A stretch of DNA of 64,000 bases from Amycolatopsis jejuensis (GCF_000717335.1 NZ_JNYZ01000007.1:248001-312000), one strand, 5' to 3'; positions 1 to 8,921 are shown, counted from the first letter of the stretch. Notes: generated by a model from the letters alone, not told the origin. Numbers and translations are program-made.

Positions 1-1
1 G

Positions 2-622
2 GACGTGGAGCTCGACCTGTCCGGCGCGGTCCTCTTCGATTTCTCGCTCAATGGCAGCACCCTCCACAACGCCAGTTTCACCGGAGCGCACTTCGTCGGT
101 GAAGCATGGTTTCACGAAGCCACCTTCACCGGCGCAACCCGCTTCGACGAAACGACGTTCGACAGTGCCGCCTGGTTCGTCGGAGCCACTTTCACCGGCA
201 GCACTCAGTTCGAAAACGCCGTCTTCTGCGACGACGCGCGGTTCGAAGACGCGGAATTCGTCGGAACCACGCTTTTTCGCCAAGCCAAGTTCTGTCAGAA
301 CGCGTACTTCATCCGAACGCTCCTGCAAGGCCTCGTCCGCTTCAGCGCGGCAGAGTTCGACCGGGACGCGAGGTTCGTCGACGCAAGGCTCATGACCGAC
401 GCAACGTCCGAGGACGAATCAGCCGCGCACCGCGATTACACCGACCGGGTTCGTTTCGACGGCGAAGCATGGTTCGACCGGGTGCACCTCTCCAGCTACA
501 CGACCTTTGCCGGAGCCGAATTCGACAGCGCCGTCACTTTCACCGGTACCACCCTCGACGGCGCCCCTTACCGGCCGCCCCAGCTCCAGTCCGATCACCT
601 GGGTCTTGACGACGCCTCGTGA
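2..622 (+). CDS. Pentapeptide-repeat protein, 5' end outside window
   Basis: The frame is open from the window edge and ends at 622. A GTG at 5 is in frame, but the repeat pattern is already running there, so the true start probably lies upstream. The visible part, about 205 residues, is built of A-x-F-x-G-A-x-F pentapeptides (for example FTGAHF, FTGATRF, FDSAAWF). In this family F at the central position and A/G at the i-2 position stack into a right-handed quadrilateral beta-helix. The helix is interrupted near residues 130-150 by an acidic stretch. No membrane segment is visible. Members range from gyrase-protecting proteins to scaffolds; nothing here selects among these. Confidence 0.8.
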   Translation, partial: DVELDLSGAVLFDFSLNGSTLHNASFTGAHFVGEAWFHEATFTGATRFDETTFDSAAWFVGATFTGSTQFENAVFCDDARFEDAEFVGTTLFRQAKFCQNAYFIRTLLQGLVRFSAAEFDRDARFVDARLMTDATSEDESAAHRDYTDRVRFDGEAWFDRVHLSSYTTFAGAEFDSAVTFTGTTLDGAPYRPPQLQSDHLGLDDAS

Positions 623-625
623 ACC

Positions 626-1408
626 TCACCGTTTCCGGGGCGGCCGTAACGCTTCCACGATCGCGTCCAGCACCCGCGTCCCCACGTCCGGGTCCGACAG
701 TTCCGGCAGCAGCCGGTCCACCGGGGTCAGGGTGGTCAGCGCGTGGGCGCACGCTCGGTGCACGTCCAGCTGGTACAGCGGGTCGTTCACCGGCCGTGCC
801 ACCAAACCCCGGCGCAGCGCCGCGAACAAACCCGGCAGTGGGAGCAGCGGCGCATGCCGATCGGACGGCATCGTCAATGCAGCACCCTCGAAAGCGCCGA
901 CCAGGTCGACCACCACCGTCGCGCTTTCCGCCACCGTCCCGAGCGGGTACCCGGGCGCGTCGCCGCTTCGCCAGGCCACTACGTCGCCCACGCCGGACGC
1001 CACCAGCAGCGGCACCAGGAGCGGCATCGTGTCCGAGCCGGCCACCACGATTTTCGCGTCGAACGGCGCGACCTCCAGCCGCCGCGACCGGACCAGCGCG
1101 GCGGCCGTCAGGATGATTCCGGTGGTTTCCTCCTCGGTGATCACCGGAATTCCGCCGCCCAGCGCCAGATCACGTTGTGCAGCACGGGCTTTCCCCGGTT
1201 CCGCGCCGGTCAGGTACACCGCGGCGACCTCCCCCGGCAACGACCGCAGCGCCACCGACAGCTCGCCCGCATTCCGCGACCGCACCGCGAAGGCCGACGT
1301 GGGTACCCCGGTGTGCTCGCGGAGCGCGGCAGCGTCAGCCCGCAGCTGTGTGAGCAACGACGGGTCGTCCCCGACCACGGCCAACTCCGGCCGCATCGCG
1401 GCGGTCAT
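626..1408 (-). CDS. Malic-enzyme-like protein with degenerate active site
   Basis: A 260-aa protein, last gene of the hyc-like operon; its ATG overlaps the stop of the preceding 59-aa gene (ATGA). Residues about 80-100 (IPVITEEETTGIILTAAAL) align by eye with the malic-enzyme signature IPVFHDDQHGTAIVVLAAL, and the following stretch resembles its Rossmann domain. The metal-binding DD has become EE and the dinucleotide glycine motif has become GSDTMP, so malate decarboxylation is unlikely. The protein is also much shorter than the roughly 400-aa bacterial enzymes. It may be a nucleotide- or metabolite-binding accessory of the membrane complex. Family assignment is moderately sure; function is unknown. 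Confidence 0.6.
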   Translation of the reverse strand: MTAAMRPELAVVGDDPSLLTQLRADAAALREHTGVPTSAFAVRSRNAGELSVALRSLPGEVAAVYLTGAEPGKARAAQRDLALGGGIPVITEEETTGIILTAAALVRSRRLEVAPFDAKIVVAGSDTMPLLVPLLVASGVGDVVAWRSGDAPGYPLGTVAESATVVVDLVGAFEGAALTMPSDRHAPLLPLPGLFAALRRGLVARPVNDPLYQLDVHRACAHALTTLTPVDRLLPELSDPDVGTRVLDAIVEALRPPRKR

Positions 1409-1584
1409 CGGCCGGACTCGCCGGGGTCTTCCGGGCCGGTGACGTCGATTCCGTGGTGCCGGGCGATTTCCAGCAGTTCGGCGAGTCGCGCCCGGTGCCC
1501 GTCCGCCTCGTCGCCGATGGCCGACTCGATCGCCTTGCGCTCCGCCGCGATCCCCCGCGTCAGCTCCCGCACGAATTCGCTCAT
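1405..1584 (-). CDS. Small hypothetical protein in hyc-like operon
   Basis: A 59-aa reading frame starting MSEFVRELTRG. Its ATG follows a good GGAGG ribosome site, 16 bp after the hydrogenase-like gene, and its TGA overlaps the next ATG. It is charged and probably helical, with no cysteine and no membrane segment. Spacing, ribosome site and overlap make it a real gene. It could be a small subunit or chaperone of the complex, but no family is recognised. Confidence 0.65.
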   Translation of the reverse strand: MSEFVRELTRGIAAERKAIESAIGDEADGHRARLAELLEIARHHGIDVTGPEDPGESGR

Positions 1585-1600
1585 GTCGCCTCCGGTGTGA

Positions 1601-3049
1601 TCACAGGTCGTTGCCCGCGTAGGAGAGGTTGAAACTCTTGTTGGTGAGCGGGAAATCGGGGACGATCGTGTCCACGAGCGCGACCGGCAGCGCAGGCCAG
1701 TTGAAAAAGCTCGGGTCCACCACCTTCACCCGGCTCAGCACGCCGCCGGACAGCTCGACGCGATGCACGATCGTCCCGCGCCAGCCCTCCACCACGCCGA
1801 TCCCAGACCGCGGCCCCTCGGCGACCGGCGGCGGCGTCACGTCCGGCTTCGCGACCAGTTGTTCCACCAGCGCCGCCGAATGCCCGATTTCCTCCACCCG
1901 CACCACGAACCGGGACAGCACATCGCCGTCGGTCCGGCTGTGCTGCACCGGTTTGCCCAGGTCGAGGAAGGGATGGTCGTACCTGGCGTCCCGGCCGAGC
2001 CCGCTGGCGCGCGCGACGTACCCGAGCGTGCCGAGGTCCGCCGCCTGCTGCGCGGACAAGACCGCCGTACCCGCAAACCGGTCGCGCACCACGGAATGCT
2101 CCAGCGCCAGCGAGGCGATTTCCTCGGCCTCGGCCGCCAGCGACCGCACGCGCGCGACGTCCGGCATCCGCCTCAGCCGCGCACCACCGAGCTGTACCGC
2201 GCCGCGGAGCAACCGGTGACCAGTGACTTCTTCGTTGTGCCGCAACAACTTCTCGCGTACCGTCTGGGCGTGCGCATTCAGCACGGAGTGGCCGACGTCG
2301 TTGCACAGCGCGCCGAGGTCGGCCACATGGTTGTGAATCCGTTCCAGCTCAAGCAGAATCACCCGTACCCGCGCTGCACCCGCGGACATTTCCCAGCCGA
2401 GCGCGTCCTCCACGGCCAGACAGTAGGCCAGCGCGTGCCCGACCGCGGTGTCACCGCTGATCCGCTCGGCCAGCTCGATCCCGTCGCCGGGCGCCCGGCC
2501 GGGGAACAGCGTCTCCAGTCCTTTGTGGACGAACCAGAGCCGCGCCTTGAGATTGAGGATCGTCTCGCCCACCACGGAAAACCGGAAGTGCCCCGGCTCG
2601 ATCATCCCGGCGTGCACCGGGCCCACCGGGATCTCGTACACGCCGTCGCCCTCGACCGCGCGGAACGGGTACGGGCCGTCGACGGCACCGAACTCCGGCG
2701 GCGCACCGGCTCCGGCACGCATCGGGTACCAGCCGCGGGGCCAGTGGAAATGCCGGACCAGCCGGCGCGGTTGCGGATGGTTTTCCGGCACGATGCCGAA
2801 CAGGTCCCGCATCTCGCGTTCGAACCGGCCGGCCGGGAACGACAGCCGGGCGAGGCTCGGCACCCGCGGAGCGGACTTCGGCAGCTGCACGTGCAGTTCG
2901 GTCCGACGGTCCGGCGCAGGGGCGAGGAAGACGTACACCGCGCGCAGGTGGTCGCCATCGTCGTGCCCGGAAACGAGGGCGACGCGGAATCCCTGGTCCA
3001 GCAAGGCTTTCGCGGCCGCAGGAAGCTCTTCGGGGGCAAGCAGGTTCAC
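1601..3049 (-). CDS. hycE: HycE-like large subunit (NuoCD-type fusion) lacking NiFe ligands
   Basis: 482 aa. The GTG start at 3049 overlaps the upstream TGA (GTGA). Residues about 1-120 are a NuoC/HycE-N-like domain (RFEREMRDLFGI). The rest is the NuoD/hydrogenase large-subunit domain (GMIEPGHFRF, LERIHNHVADLG). In true group 4 hydrogenases the metal site is held by RxCGxC near the start of this domain and DPCxxC at the C-terminus. Here the first reads ERISGDT and the C-terminus VPDFPLTNKSFNLSYAG, so all four cysteines are missing. The protein should therefore not evolve or oxidise H2; it resembles 'energy-converting hydrogenase related' subunits. It is the counterpart of M. tuberculosis Rv0087 by order and domain content. 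Confidence 0.85.
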   Translation of the reverse strand: MNLLAPEELPAAAKALLDQGFRVALVSGHDDGDHLRAVYVFLAPAPDRRTELHVQLPKSAPRVPSLARLSFPAGRFEREMRDLFGIVPENHPQPRRLVRHFHWPRGWYPMRAGAGAPPEFGAVDGPYPFRAVEGDGVYEIPVGPVHAGMIEPGHFRFSVVGETILNLKARLWFVHKGLETLFPGRAPGDGIELAERISGDTAVGHALAYCLAVEDALGWEMSAGAARVRVILLELERIHNHVADLGALCNDVGHSVLNAHAQTVREKLLRHNEEVTGHRLLRGAVQLGGARLRRMPDVARVRSLAAEAEEIASLALEHSVVRDRFAGTAVLSAQQAADLGTLGYVARASGLGRDARYDHPFLDLGKPVQHSRTDGDVLSRFVVRVEEIGHSAALVEQLVAKPDVTPPPVAEGPRSGIGVVEGWRGTIVHRVELSGGVLSRVKVVDPSFFNWPALPVALVDTIVPDFPLTNKSFNLSYAGNDL

Positions 3050-4515
3050 GAGCCGCCTCCGATCGACGCCGCCGCGTGCAGCAGCGCGGTCAGCGGGCCC
3101 GTCCCGAACCCGAGCGCGGCCGCCGCAACCAGCGGAACGACCAGCGCGACCCGGGTCGTCCGGGGTACCGCGACCGGCGCGAGTGCCGCGCCCGGACCGC
3201 CGGGTGGCTCGCCGAGCAGCATCCGCGTGGTGTGCCCGGCCAGCGCCGCCGCCACGACCAGCACGAGCACCAGCACGATCGCCGTGACCCAGCCCAGTCC
3301 CCCGGCGAATCCGGCCCGCGCGAGACCCAGTTCGCTCGCGAAGAGGCTGAACGGCGGCAGCCCGGCCAGCGCCAGCACCCCGGCGCCGAGACAGCCGGCC
3401 AGCACCGGACCGCGGGCGGCCAGGCCGCGGACGCGGTCGATCCGGCTCGTGCCGGTGCCCTGCAGAACCCGGCCCGCGCAGAGGAACAGCACCGCTTTGA
3501 CGAGCCCGTGCCCGAGCACGTGCACCAGCAGCGCGGCGGTCGCGACGGGTCCGCCCACCGCCGCGCCGAACGACACCAGCCCGAGGTGCTCGATGCTGGA
3601 ATACGCCAGCATCCGCTTGTAATCGCGCTGGGCGAGCAGGAGCGTCGCGGCTACCAGCAGGGACGCGAGTGCCATCACCACCAGCAGCCCGCGCGCGAAC
3701 CCGGCACCGAGGGCGGCGTCGGAGATCACCTTCACCCGCAGCACAGCGTAGAACGCAACGGCGAGCAGCACGCCGGACATCAGCGCCGACACGGGCGCGG
3801 GGGCTTGCGAGTGGGCGTCCGGGAGCCAGGCGTGCAGCGGCGCGAGCCCCGCTTTCGCCCCGAAACCGAGTACCAGCAAGGTAACCGCGATCCGGGTGAC
3901 GCCGTCGTCGAGACCGGTGGCGTGCGCGGCCAGTTCGGTGAACCCGAGCCCGCCGCCGGCATGTCCGGACGCATAGCCGAGCAGCAGCGTCCCGAGCAGC
4001 GCCAGCGCAAGCCCGGCGGAACAGATCACGACGTACTTCCAGGCCGCCTCGACCGCCGTCCGGGTGCGGCTCTGGCCGACGAGGAACGCCGTCACGACGG
4101 TGGTCGCCTCGATCGAGACCCACAGCAGGCCCAGGTCGGCGGCGAGCACGGCGAGGGTCATCGCGGTGAGGAAGAGGTGTACGAGCAGGCCGTGCCGCGC
4201 CGCCGTCCGCGGGGTCGCGCGACCGGCCGCGCGCTCCGCCGCGAAATGCCCCGGACTCGCCAGCGTCGCCGGTACCGCGACCGCACCGATCACCACCAGC
4301 AGGAACGCGGACAGCGCATCCGCCCGCAGCAGCCCGCCCAGCGCGGTCACCGGGCCCGACTGCACCACCGCGGCGGCCAGCGCGATGGCCGCGGCGAGCC
4401 CGGCCACGGCACTTCCCGCGCCCGCCCACAGGATGCCGCGCCGCCACGCGGGGATGAGGAACCCCAGCGCCGTCACCGCCGGCACCGCGAGGACCACCAA
4501 GACCAGAACCGCCAT
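3046..4515 (-). CDS. hycQ: HycQ/HyfF-like antiporter-type membrane subunit
   Basis: 489 aa and almost entirely hydrophobic, with about 13-14 predicted membrane spans. It carries Mrp/NuoN-like core motifs (FGAKAGLAPLHAWLPDAHSQAPAPVSALMSG and KRMLAYSSIEHLG regions). The lysine in the GAKAG turn and the glutamate in SIEHLG are typical of the proton-translocating half-channels of complex I. Start ATG at 4515 shares one base with the preceding stop (TGATG). Order and length match Rv0086. It is expected to sit in the membrane arm and move H+ or Na+. Confidence 0.87.
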   Translation of the reverse strand: MAVLVLVVLAVPAVTALGFLIPAWRRGILWAGAGSAVAGLAAAIALAAAVVQSGPVTALGGLLRADALSAFLLVVIGAVAVPATLASPGHFAAERAAGRATPRTAARHGLLVHLFLTAMTLAVLAADLGLLWVSIEATTVVTAFLVGQSRTRTAVEAAWKYVVICSAGLALALLGTLLLGYASGHAGGGLGFTELAAHATGLDDGVTRIAVTLLVLGFGAKAGLAPLHAWLPDAHSQAPAPVSALMSGVLLAVAFYAVLRVKVISDAALGAGFARGLLVVMALASLLVAATLLLAQRDYKRMLAYSSIEHLGLVSFGAAVGGPVATAALLVHVLGHGLVKAVLFLCAGRVLQGTGTSRIDRVRGLAARGPVLAGCLGAGVLALAGLPPFSLFASELGLARAGFAGGLGWVTAIVLVLVLVVAAALAGHTTRMLLGEPPGGPGAALAPVAVPRTTRVALVVPLVAAAALGFGTGPLTALLHAAASIGGGS

Positions 4516-5141
4516 CAGTCGCGCAACTCCCGCAGCTCGCCGAGGTCCGTACTGCCGAACAGCTGCCGCATCCGGCCGGACAGGATCTGCAGCACCAGTA
4601 CGGCCAGCAGCACGTCCAGCGACACCCCGATCTCCACGAGCAGCCCTGGATCCGCGCCGAGCAGCAGGCCGGTCGCGGTGATCCCGTTGTCCAGCACCAG
4701 GAATCCGACCAGCTGGGACACCGCCCGGCGGCGCGTCACCAGCACGAAGAACCCGATCAGCACCACCGTGAGGCCCACCGCGACGGCCGCCGACGCAGGC
4801 GACGGATCGAGCGCCGCCAGCGGCCGCGACACCGCGTACGCCACCAAGGCCAGCAACGCGGCGGAAAGCAGGGAAGCCGTCACGTTCACGACGGGACGCG
4901 TCTCGCGCCGATCAGGACCTTGCTGCGCGGTCATCCGCCGGACCAGCCACGGCAGTACTCCGGCACGGAGGATCAGCAGCCCGACCGCGGTCACCGCCAG
5001 CCCGAGCACCGCCGCCATCGCGGCGAGCGCGACTCCCTGCGCCACCAGCACCCGTACGAGCACCGGAAGCTCGCGCCGCCACAGCACGAGTACCGCGGTG
5101 AACAGGAACAGCCCGCAGATCAGGTACAGCAGCTGGGTCAC
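4515..5141 (-). CDS. hycP: HycP/HyfE-like membrane subunit (NuoK-like)
   Basis: 208 aa. GTG start at 5141 overlaps the HycD stop (GTGA). About six membrane segments are visible, with a NuoK-like C-terminal half (GFLVLDNGITATGLLLG, then DVLLAVLVLQI). The E/D pair inside the membrane part (IEIGVSLDVL-type turn at the end) fits HyfE. In energy-converting hydrogenases this subunit lies between the antiporter modules and HycD. Counterpart of Rv0085. Confidence 0.82.
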   Translation of the reverse strand: MTQLLYLICGLFLFTAVLVLWRRELPVLVRVLVAQGVALAAMAAVLGLAVTAVGLLILRAGVLPWLVRRMTAQQGPDRRETRPVVNVTASLLSAALLALVAYAVSRPLAALDPSPASAAVAVGLTVVLIGFFVLVTRRRAVSQLVGFLVLDNGITATGLLLGADPGLLVEIGVSLDVLLAVLVLQILSGRMRQLFGSTDLGELRELRD

Positions 5142-6082
5142 GACGCACCTCCGGGCAGGACGTAGGACGCCGCGACGGCCAGCAGCGCCAGCAGGAACGA
5201 TCCGGCCAGCAGCTCCGGTACCCGGAACAGCCGCAGCTTCGCGAGGAACACCTCGGCCCCGGCCAGCAGCACGCCCAGCAGGCCGATCTTGACCACCAGC
5301 GCCGCCACCCCGACGAGCACTGCGGGCAGGGTGGTGGTCGTCGCGATTCCCCAAGGTACGAAGAGATTTGCCAGCAGTCCGAGGAAGACGGTGAGCCGCA
5401 TCGAGGACGCCAGCTCGACCAGCGCGAGGTCGGGACCGGCGTACTCCAGCACCATCGCCTCGTGCACCATGGTGAGCTCGAGATGCGTGGCCGGATTGTC
5501 CACCGGCAGCCGTCCGGTTTCGGCGACCACCACGATGATCAGCGCCACCGCGGCCAGCAGGCTCACCGGTGACCCGACGCGCGCCGGATCGTCCACTGTG
5601 GACGAGACGATCGCGGACAGGTCGGTGGTCCCGGCACGGGCGGAGAGGGCGAGGATCGCGACGAGCAAGGTCGGCTCGACCAGGGCGATCACCGTGATCT
5701 CCCGGCTGGCGCCCATCCCGCCGAACGCCGTGCCGGTGTCGAGCCCGGCCAGCACGAGTGCCGCGGTGCCGAGCGCCAGGAGCGCGACGACAGCAAAGGT
5801 GTCGGACACCGCGGGCAGCACCGGGATGGTGGTGACGAACGGGGCCGCGAAGGCGACCAGGAGCGTGGTGGCCATGAGCACGACCGGCGCCGTGCGGAAC
5901 ACGCTGCCGGTGCCGCGCGGAGTCACGGATTCCTTGCGCCGCAGCAACTTCCGCAGGTCCCGCCACGGTTGCAGTACCCCGGCTCCGGCGCGGCCTTCGA
6001 ACCGGGCCCGGATCTGGCGCATCAAGCCGGTCAGCAGCGGTGCTCCGGCAGTCATGAGGACTACCTGGAGCAGCGCGATCAT
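5138..6082 (-). CDS. hycD: HycD/HyfC-like membrane subunit (NuoH-like)
   Basis: 314 aa from the ATG at 6082, which overlaps the previous TGA (ATGA); a longer frame upstream is not needed. NuoH-like signatures are present: RFEGRAGAGVLQPWRDLRKL near residue 25, ETGRLPVDNPATHLELTMVHEAMVLEY near residue 180, and about eight membrane spans. NuoH-type subunits form the link between the quinone/metal-site module and the ion-pumping arm. The conserved acidic loop (ETGR, DNP, HE) is intact, so coupling to ion movement may be retained. Counterpart of Rv0084. Confidence 0.87.
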   Translation of the reverse strand: MIALLQVVLMTAGAPLLTGLMRQIRARFEGRAGAGVLQPWRDLRKLLRRKESVTPRGTGSVFRTAPVVLMATTLLVAFAAPFVTTIPVLPAVSDTFAVVALLALGTAALVLAGLDTGTAFGGMGASREITVIALVEPTLLVAILALSARAGTTDLSAIVSSTVDDPARVGSPVSLLAAVALIIVVVAETGRLPVDNPATHLELTMVHEAMVLEYAGPDLALVELASSMRLTVFLGLLANLFVPWGIATTTTLPAVLVGVAALVVKIGLLGVLLAGAEVFLAKLRLFRVPELLAGSFLLALLAVAASYVLPGGAS

Positions 6083-8067
6083 CGGGTCACCGCCAGCACG
6101 ACGAAGGCGAAAACCACCGCGGAGAAGCCGTATCCGAGGTAGCGGTGCACACTCCCGGTCGCCAGCTTGCGCCCGGCGCGGCCCCACGCAGCCGCTGCGG
6201 TGAGCACCGGCTGGTACAGCAGGCGTTCGATCCGATCCGGCACCTCGCGGCGGTACGCGACCTGGCGCACGAGGTATCGCGCCTCGTCGTAATGTCCGAC
6301 GTCCACATCGGTCTCCGGTCGCACGACGTTGTCGAAAACCCGTTGCAGCGGCTCGGCGAAGGACGTGGCGGTGTACTCCATCCGTGCCGTCGACGGTCCG
6401 CCGCCGCAGTCCCAGAGCCGGGCTTCACGACGCTCCCGGCGCGTCGCCAGCAGTCGTACGCCCGCGACCACCAGCACTGCCGCGCCGAGCAGCCCGGCGG
6501 TGATCAGCAGCGGCGAAACCATGCCGGTGACCCCGTTGAGCCGCACCGCGATCAGGTCCCGCGCGACCGGATCGCCCGTGGTGATCGCGGGAAGCACCAG
6601 CGCCGGAACCAATGCCGGGACGAGACACGCCAGCGCCGCAATCCCCATGCCGACCCGCATGGTCAGCGGGCTCTCGATCGCCCGCTCCGCGCCCGGACCA
6701 CGGGGTTTCGCAAGGAATCCGATACCGAACGCCTTGACGAACGTCGCCACCGCCAACCCCGCGGTAAGCGCGATCGCCGCGACGGTGAGCGGCATGGTCA
6801 CCGCTGCCGACGGGAGACCGTGCACCAACGCCTGCAGCAGCAGCCATTCCGACACGAACGCGGTCCCCGGCGGCAGCGCGGACGCGGCCAGCGCGCCGAG
6901 CCCGAACATGCCCGTCGTCCACGGCATCCGGGTGCGGAGGCCGCCGAGCGCGTCGAGGTCTCCGGTGCCGGTTGCGCGCACGACGGATCCGGCGGCGAGG
7001 AACAGCAACGTCTTGAACGCGGCGTGACCCACGACGTGCAGCAACGCAGCGGCCAGCGCGAGCCCGGCGGGTACCCGCGCACCTGCGGCTTCGAGGAGCC
7101 CCGCCGCGCCGATCCCGGCGAAGACCAGGCCGAGGTTTTCCGTGGTCGAATACCCGAGCAGCCGTTTGAGATCGGACGTCATAGCGGCCTGGAGGATGCC
7201 GTACACCGCCGAGAGTGCCCCCAGCACAAGCACGACGGTCCACCACCAGCCCGGCCCGCCGCCGAGCAGGTCGACGCCGACGCGGAGCACGCCGTATGCG
7301 CCGAGGTTGACCATCGCCGCCGACATCAGCGCCGACACGTGGCTCGGCGCCTCCGGATGCGCCCGCGGCAGCCAGGCGTGCAGCGGCACGATGCCTGCCT
7401 TCGACGCGAACCCGGCCAACGTCAGGAGGAAGATCCCGCTCGCGGCGCCGCTGGGCAGGGATGCGTTGCGCAGCGCGGCAAAACTGTCGCCACCGGCTTG
7501 GTCGGCGAACCAGAGGAGTCCGATGAGGACAGTCACGAACCCGAGGTGCGTCATGACCGCGTACCACCGCCCGGCCGACGCGACCGCGGGGCGTTCCCGG
7601 TGCTCGGCCAGCAGCAGGATCAGCGAGGTGACCGCCATCAGCTCCCAGCACGCGAGAAACGTGCCGACCGACGACGCCGCAGGTACGAGCAGCATCGCCA
7701 CGACGAACAACGGCTGTACCGCCTGGACCGTGCGCGCCCGGAGCCCGTGCCGCAGGTAGCCGGCGCCGTACACCCCGGCAGCCACGGCCACTCCCCCGGT
7801 GACCGCGATGAAGAGCCCGCCCATCCGGTCGAGGCCGAGGTGTATCCCGGACAACGGAAGCAGCCACGGCAGGCTGACCTGCGCCGTCTGCCCCGCGAGG
7901 GCGGCCCCTCCGGCCACCGCACCCGCCGCACCGGCGAGGACCGTGCCGATGCCCGCTGCGATGGTCCGTTGCCGGGCAGGCAGGAGGATCGCGAGGAGGG
8001 CGGTGAGGAGTCCGAGGGCTACCGCTGCGCCAAGCCCGACGGCGGCGAGGTTGATCGGCTCGCTCAC
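6079..8067 (-). CDS. HyfB/NuoL-like antiporter-type membrane subunit
   Basis: 662 aa. GTG at 8067 overlaps the NuoB-like stop (GTGA). It is a very hydrophobic Proton_antipo_M protein with GFASKAGIVPLHAWLPRAHPEAPSHVSALMS and KRLLGYSTTENLGL motifs, followed by a C-terminal amphipathic stretch. The core lysine and glutamate of the pumping channel are present. The C-terminal 130 residues include a hydrophilic segment reading CGGGP...EYTATSFAEPL, as seen in HyfB/Rv0083-type proteins. Second antiporter module of the complex; counterpart of Rv0083. Confidence 0.87.
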   Translation of the reverse strand: MSEPINLAAVGLGAAVALGLLTALLAILLPARQRTIAAGIGTVLAGAAGAVAGGAALAGQTAQVSLPWLLPLSGIHLGLDRMGGLFIAVTGGVAVAAGVYGAGYLRHGLRARTVQAVQPLFVVAMLLVPAASSVGTFLACWELMAVTSLILLLAEHRERPAVASAGRWYAVMTHLGFVTVLIGLLWFADQAGGDSFAALRNASLPSGAASGIFLLTLAGFASKAGIVPLHAWLPRAHPEAPSHVSALMSAAMVNLGAYGVLRVGVDLLGGGPGWWWTVVLVLGALSAVYGILQAAMTSDLKRLLGYSTTENLGLVFAGIGAAGLLEAAGARVPAGLALAAALLHVVGHAAFKTLLFLAAGSVVRATGTGDLDALGGLRTRMPWTTGMFGLGALAASALPPGTAFVSEWLLLQALVHGLPSAAVTMPLTVAAIALTAGLAVATFVKAFGIGFLAKPRGPGAERAIESPLTMRVGMGIAALACLVPALVPALVLPAITTGDPVARDLIAVRLNGVTGMVSPLLITAGLLGAAVLVVAGVRLLATRRERREARLWDCGGGPSTARMEYTATSFAEPLQRVFDNVVRPETDVDVGHYDEARYLVRQVAYRREVPDRIERLLYQPVLTAAAAWGRAGRKLATGSVHRYLGYGFSAVVFAFVVLAVTR

Positions 8068-8543
8068 CGGCCGGTCAGCTTCCGCACCGCCTCGACGATC
8101 GCCTCCGGCCGCGGCGGGCACCCAGGCACCTCGAGGTCGACCGGCACGACGTCACGGACCGCCCCGGTCACGCCGTACGCGCCGGAAAACACGCCACAGT
8201 CCCGCGCACAGTCACCGATCGCGACCACCAGCCGAGGCCGCGCCACCGCTTCGTGCGTACGCCGCAACGGTTCCGCCATGTTCCGCGTGACCGGCCCCGT
8301 CACGAGCAGCCCGTCCGCATGCCGCGGCGACGCAACCAGCCGAGCCCCGTACCGCTCGGCGTCATAAACCGCACCGAACGCCGACCCGATCTCGATCTCA
8401 CACCCGTTGCACGACCCCGCGTCGACGTGCCGCAACTGCACCGATCCGCCCAGCTCACGCGCTTTCGCCAGCGCCTCCGGACGCTCCGGAGGCCCCTCCG
8501 CCGCCCGCCCGGTCCGGCGAATCCTGCGCCACAGCTTCAGCAC
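8064..8543 (-). CDS. NuoB/HycG-like [4Fe-4S] small subunit
   Basis: 159 aa. Four cysteines of the N2-type cluster are intact: GSCNGCE near residue 45, GDCARDC near residue 110 and PGCPPRP near residue 140. This is the electron-carrying subunit facing the HycE-like protein. The retained cluster next to a large subunit that has lost its metal ligands suggests electron transfer to something other than protons, such as a quinone or an unknown acceptor. It lies 21 bp downstream of the ArsR gene, so the regulator probably heads the operon. Counterpart of Rv0082. Confidence 0.88.
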   Translation of the reverse strand: MLKLWRRIRRTGRAAEGPPERPEALAKARELGGSVQLRHVDAGSCNGCEIEIGSAFGAVYDAERYGARLVASPRHADGLLVTGPVTRNMAEPLRRTHEAVARPRLVVAIGDCARDCGVFSGAYGVTGAVRDVVPVDLEVPGCPPRPEAIVEAVRKLTGR

Positions 8544-8564
8544 CGCACACCTCCCGCACGCACG

Positions 8565-8921
8565 TCAGCTCTCCCGCGCCCGCTCGATCCCGGCCTGCAC
8601 AGTGCGAAGGTCGTCAAGCAACTCGACCTGCCCGGAAAGCACCCCGGTCAAAATCTCGCGCGCGACCGCCATCAGCTCGGCCACCTGCGGGCTGATCAGC
8701 GAGTAATAGACGCTGGACCCCTCTTTGCGCGTGGTGACCAGCCCCATCCGCCGCAAGACCGCCAGCTGCTGCGACAGGTTCGCCGCCTCGATCCCGACCT
8801 CAGGCAGCATCTCCGCAACGGCATGCTCACGCTGCGACAGCAACTCCAGCACGCGAATCCGCGCGGGGTGCCCGAGCGTCTTGAAGAACTCGGCTTTCAG
8901 CTGGTAAAGCGGCCTGCTCAC
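8565..8921 (-). CDS. ArsR-family winged-helix regulator of the hyc-like operon
   Basis: 118 aa from the GTG at 8921, preceded by a strong GGAGGAGG ribosome site; a longer frame to 8963 would run through the promoter. The ArsR fold is clear: FKTLGHPARIRVLELLSQRE, then the recognition helix EAANLSQQLAVLRRMGLV and the wing EGSSVYYSL. There is no CxC metal motif in helix 3, so a metal sensor of the SmtB/ArsR kind is unlikely. First gene of the operon and counterpart of Rv0081 by position. The palindrome just upstream is its likely autoregulatory site. Confidence 0.88.
   Translation of the reverse strand: MSRPLYQLKAEFFKTLGHPARIRVLELLSQREHAVAEMLPEVGIEAANLSQQLAVLRRMGLVTTRKEGSSVYYSLISPQVAELMAVAREILTGVLSGQVELLDDLRTVQAGIERARES

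Noticed and set aside
1601..4447. A single 948-codon minus frame covering the HycE-like gene and running under HycQ
   Set aside because: The part beyond 3049 is out of frame with the HycQ-like protein and has no homology; the GTG at 3049 with its GTGA overlap is the natural start.
1601..8543. Formate hydrogenlyase or true group 4 hydrogenase
   Set aside because: No NiFe ligands in the large subunit and no formate dehydrogenase or hydrogenase maturation genes in the window.
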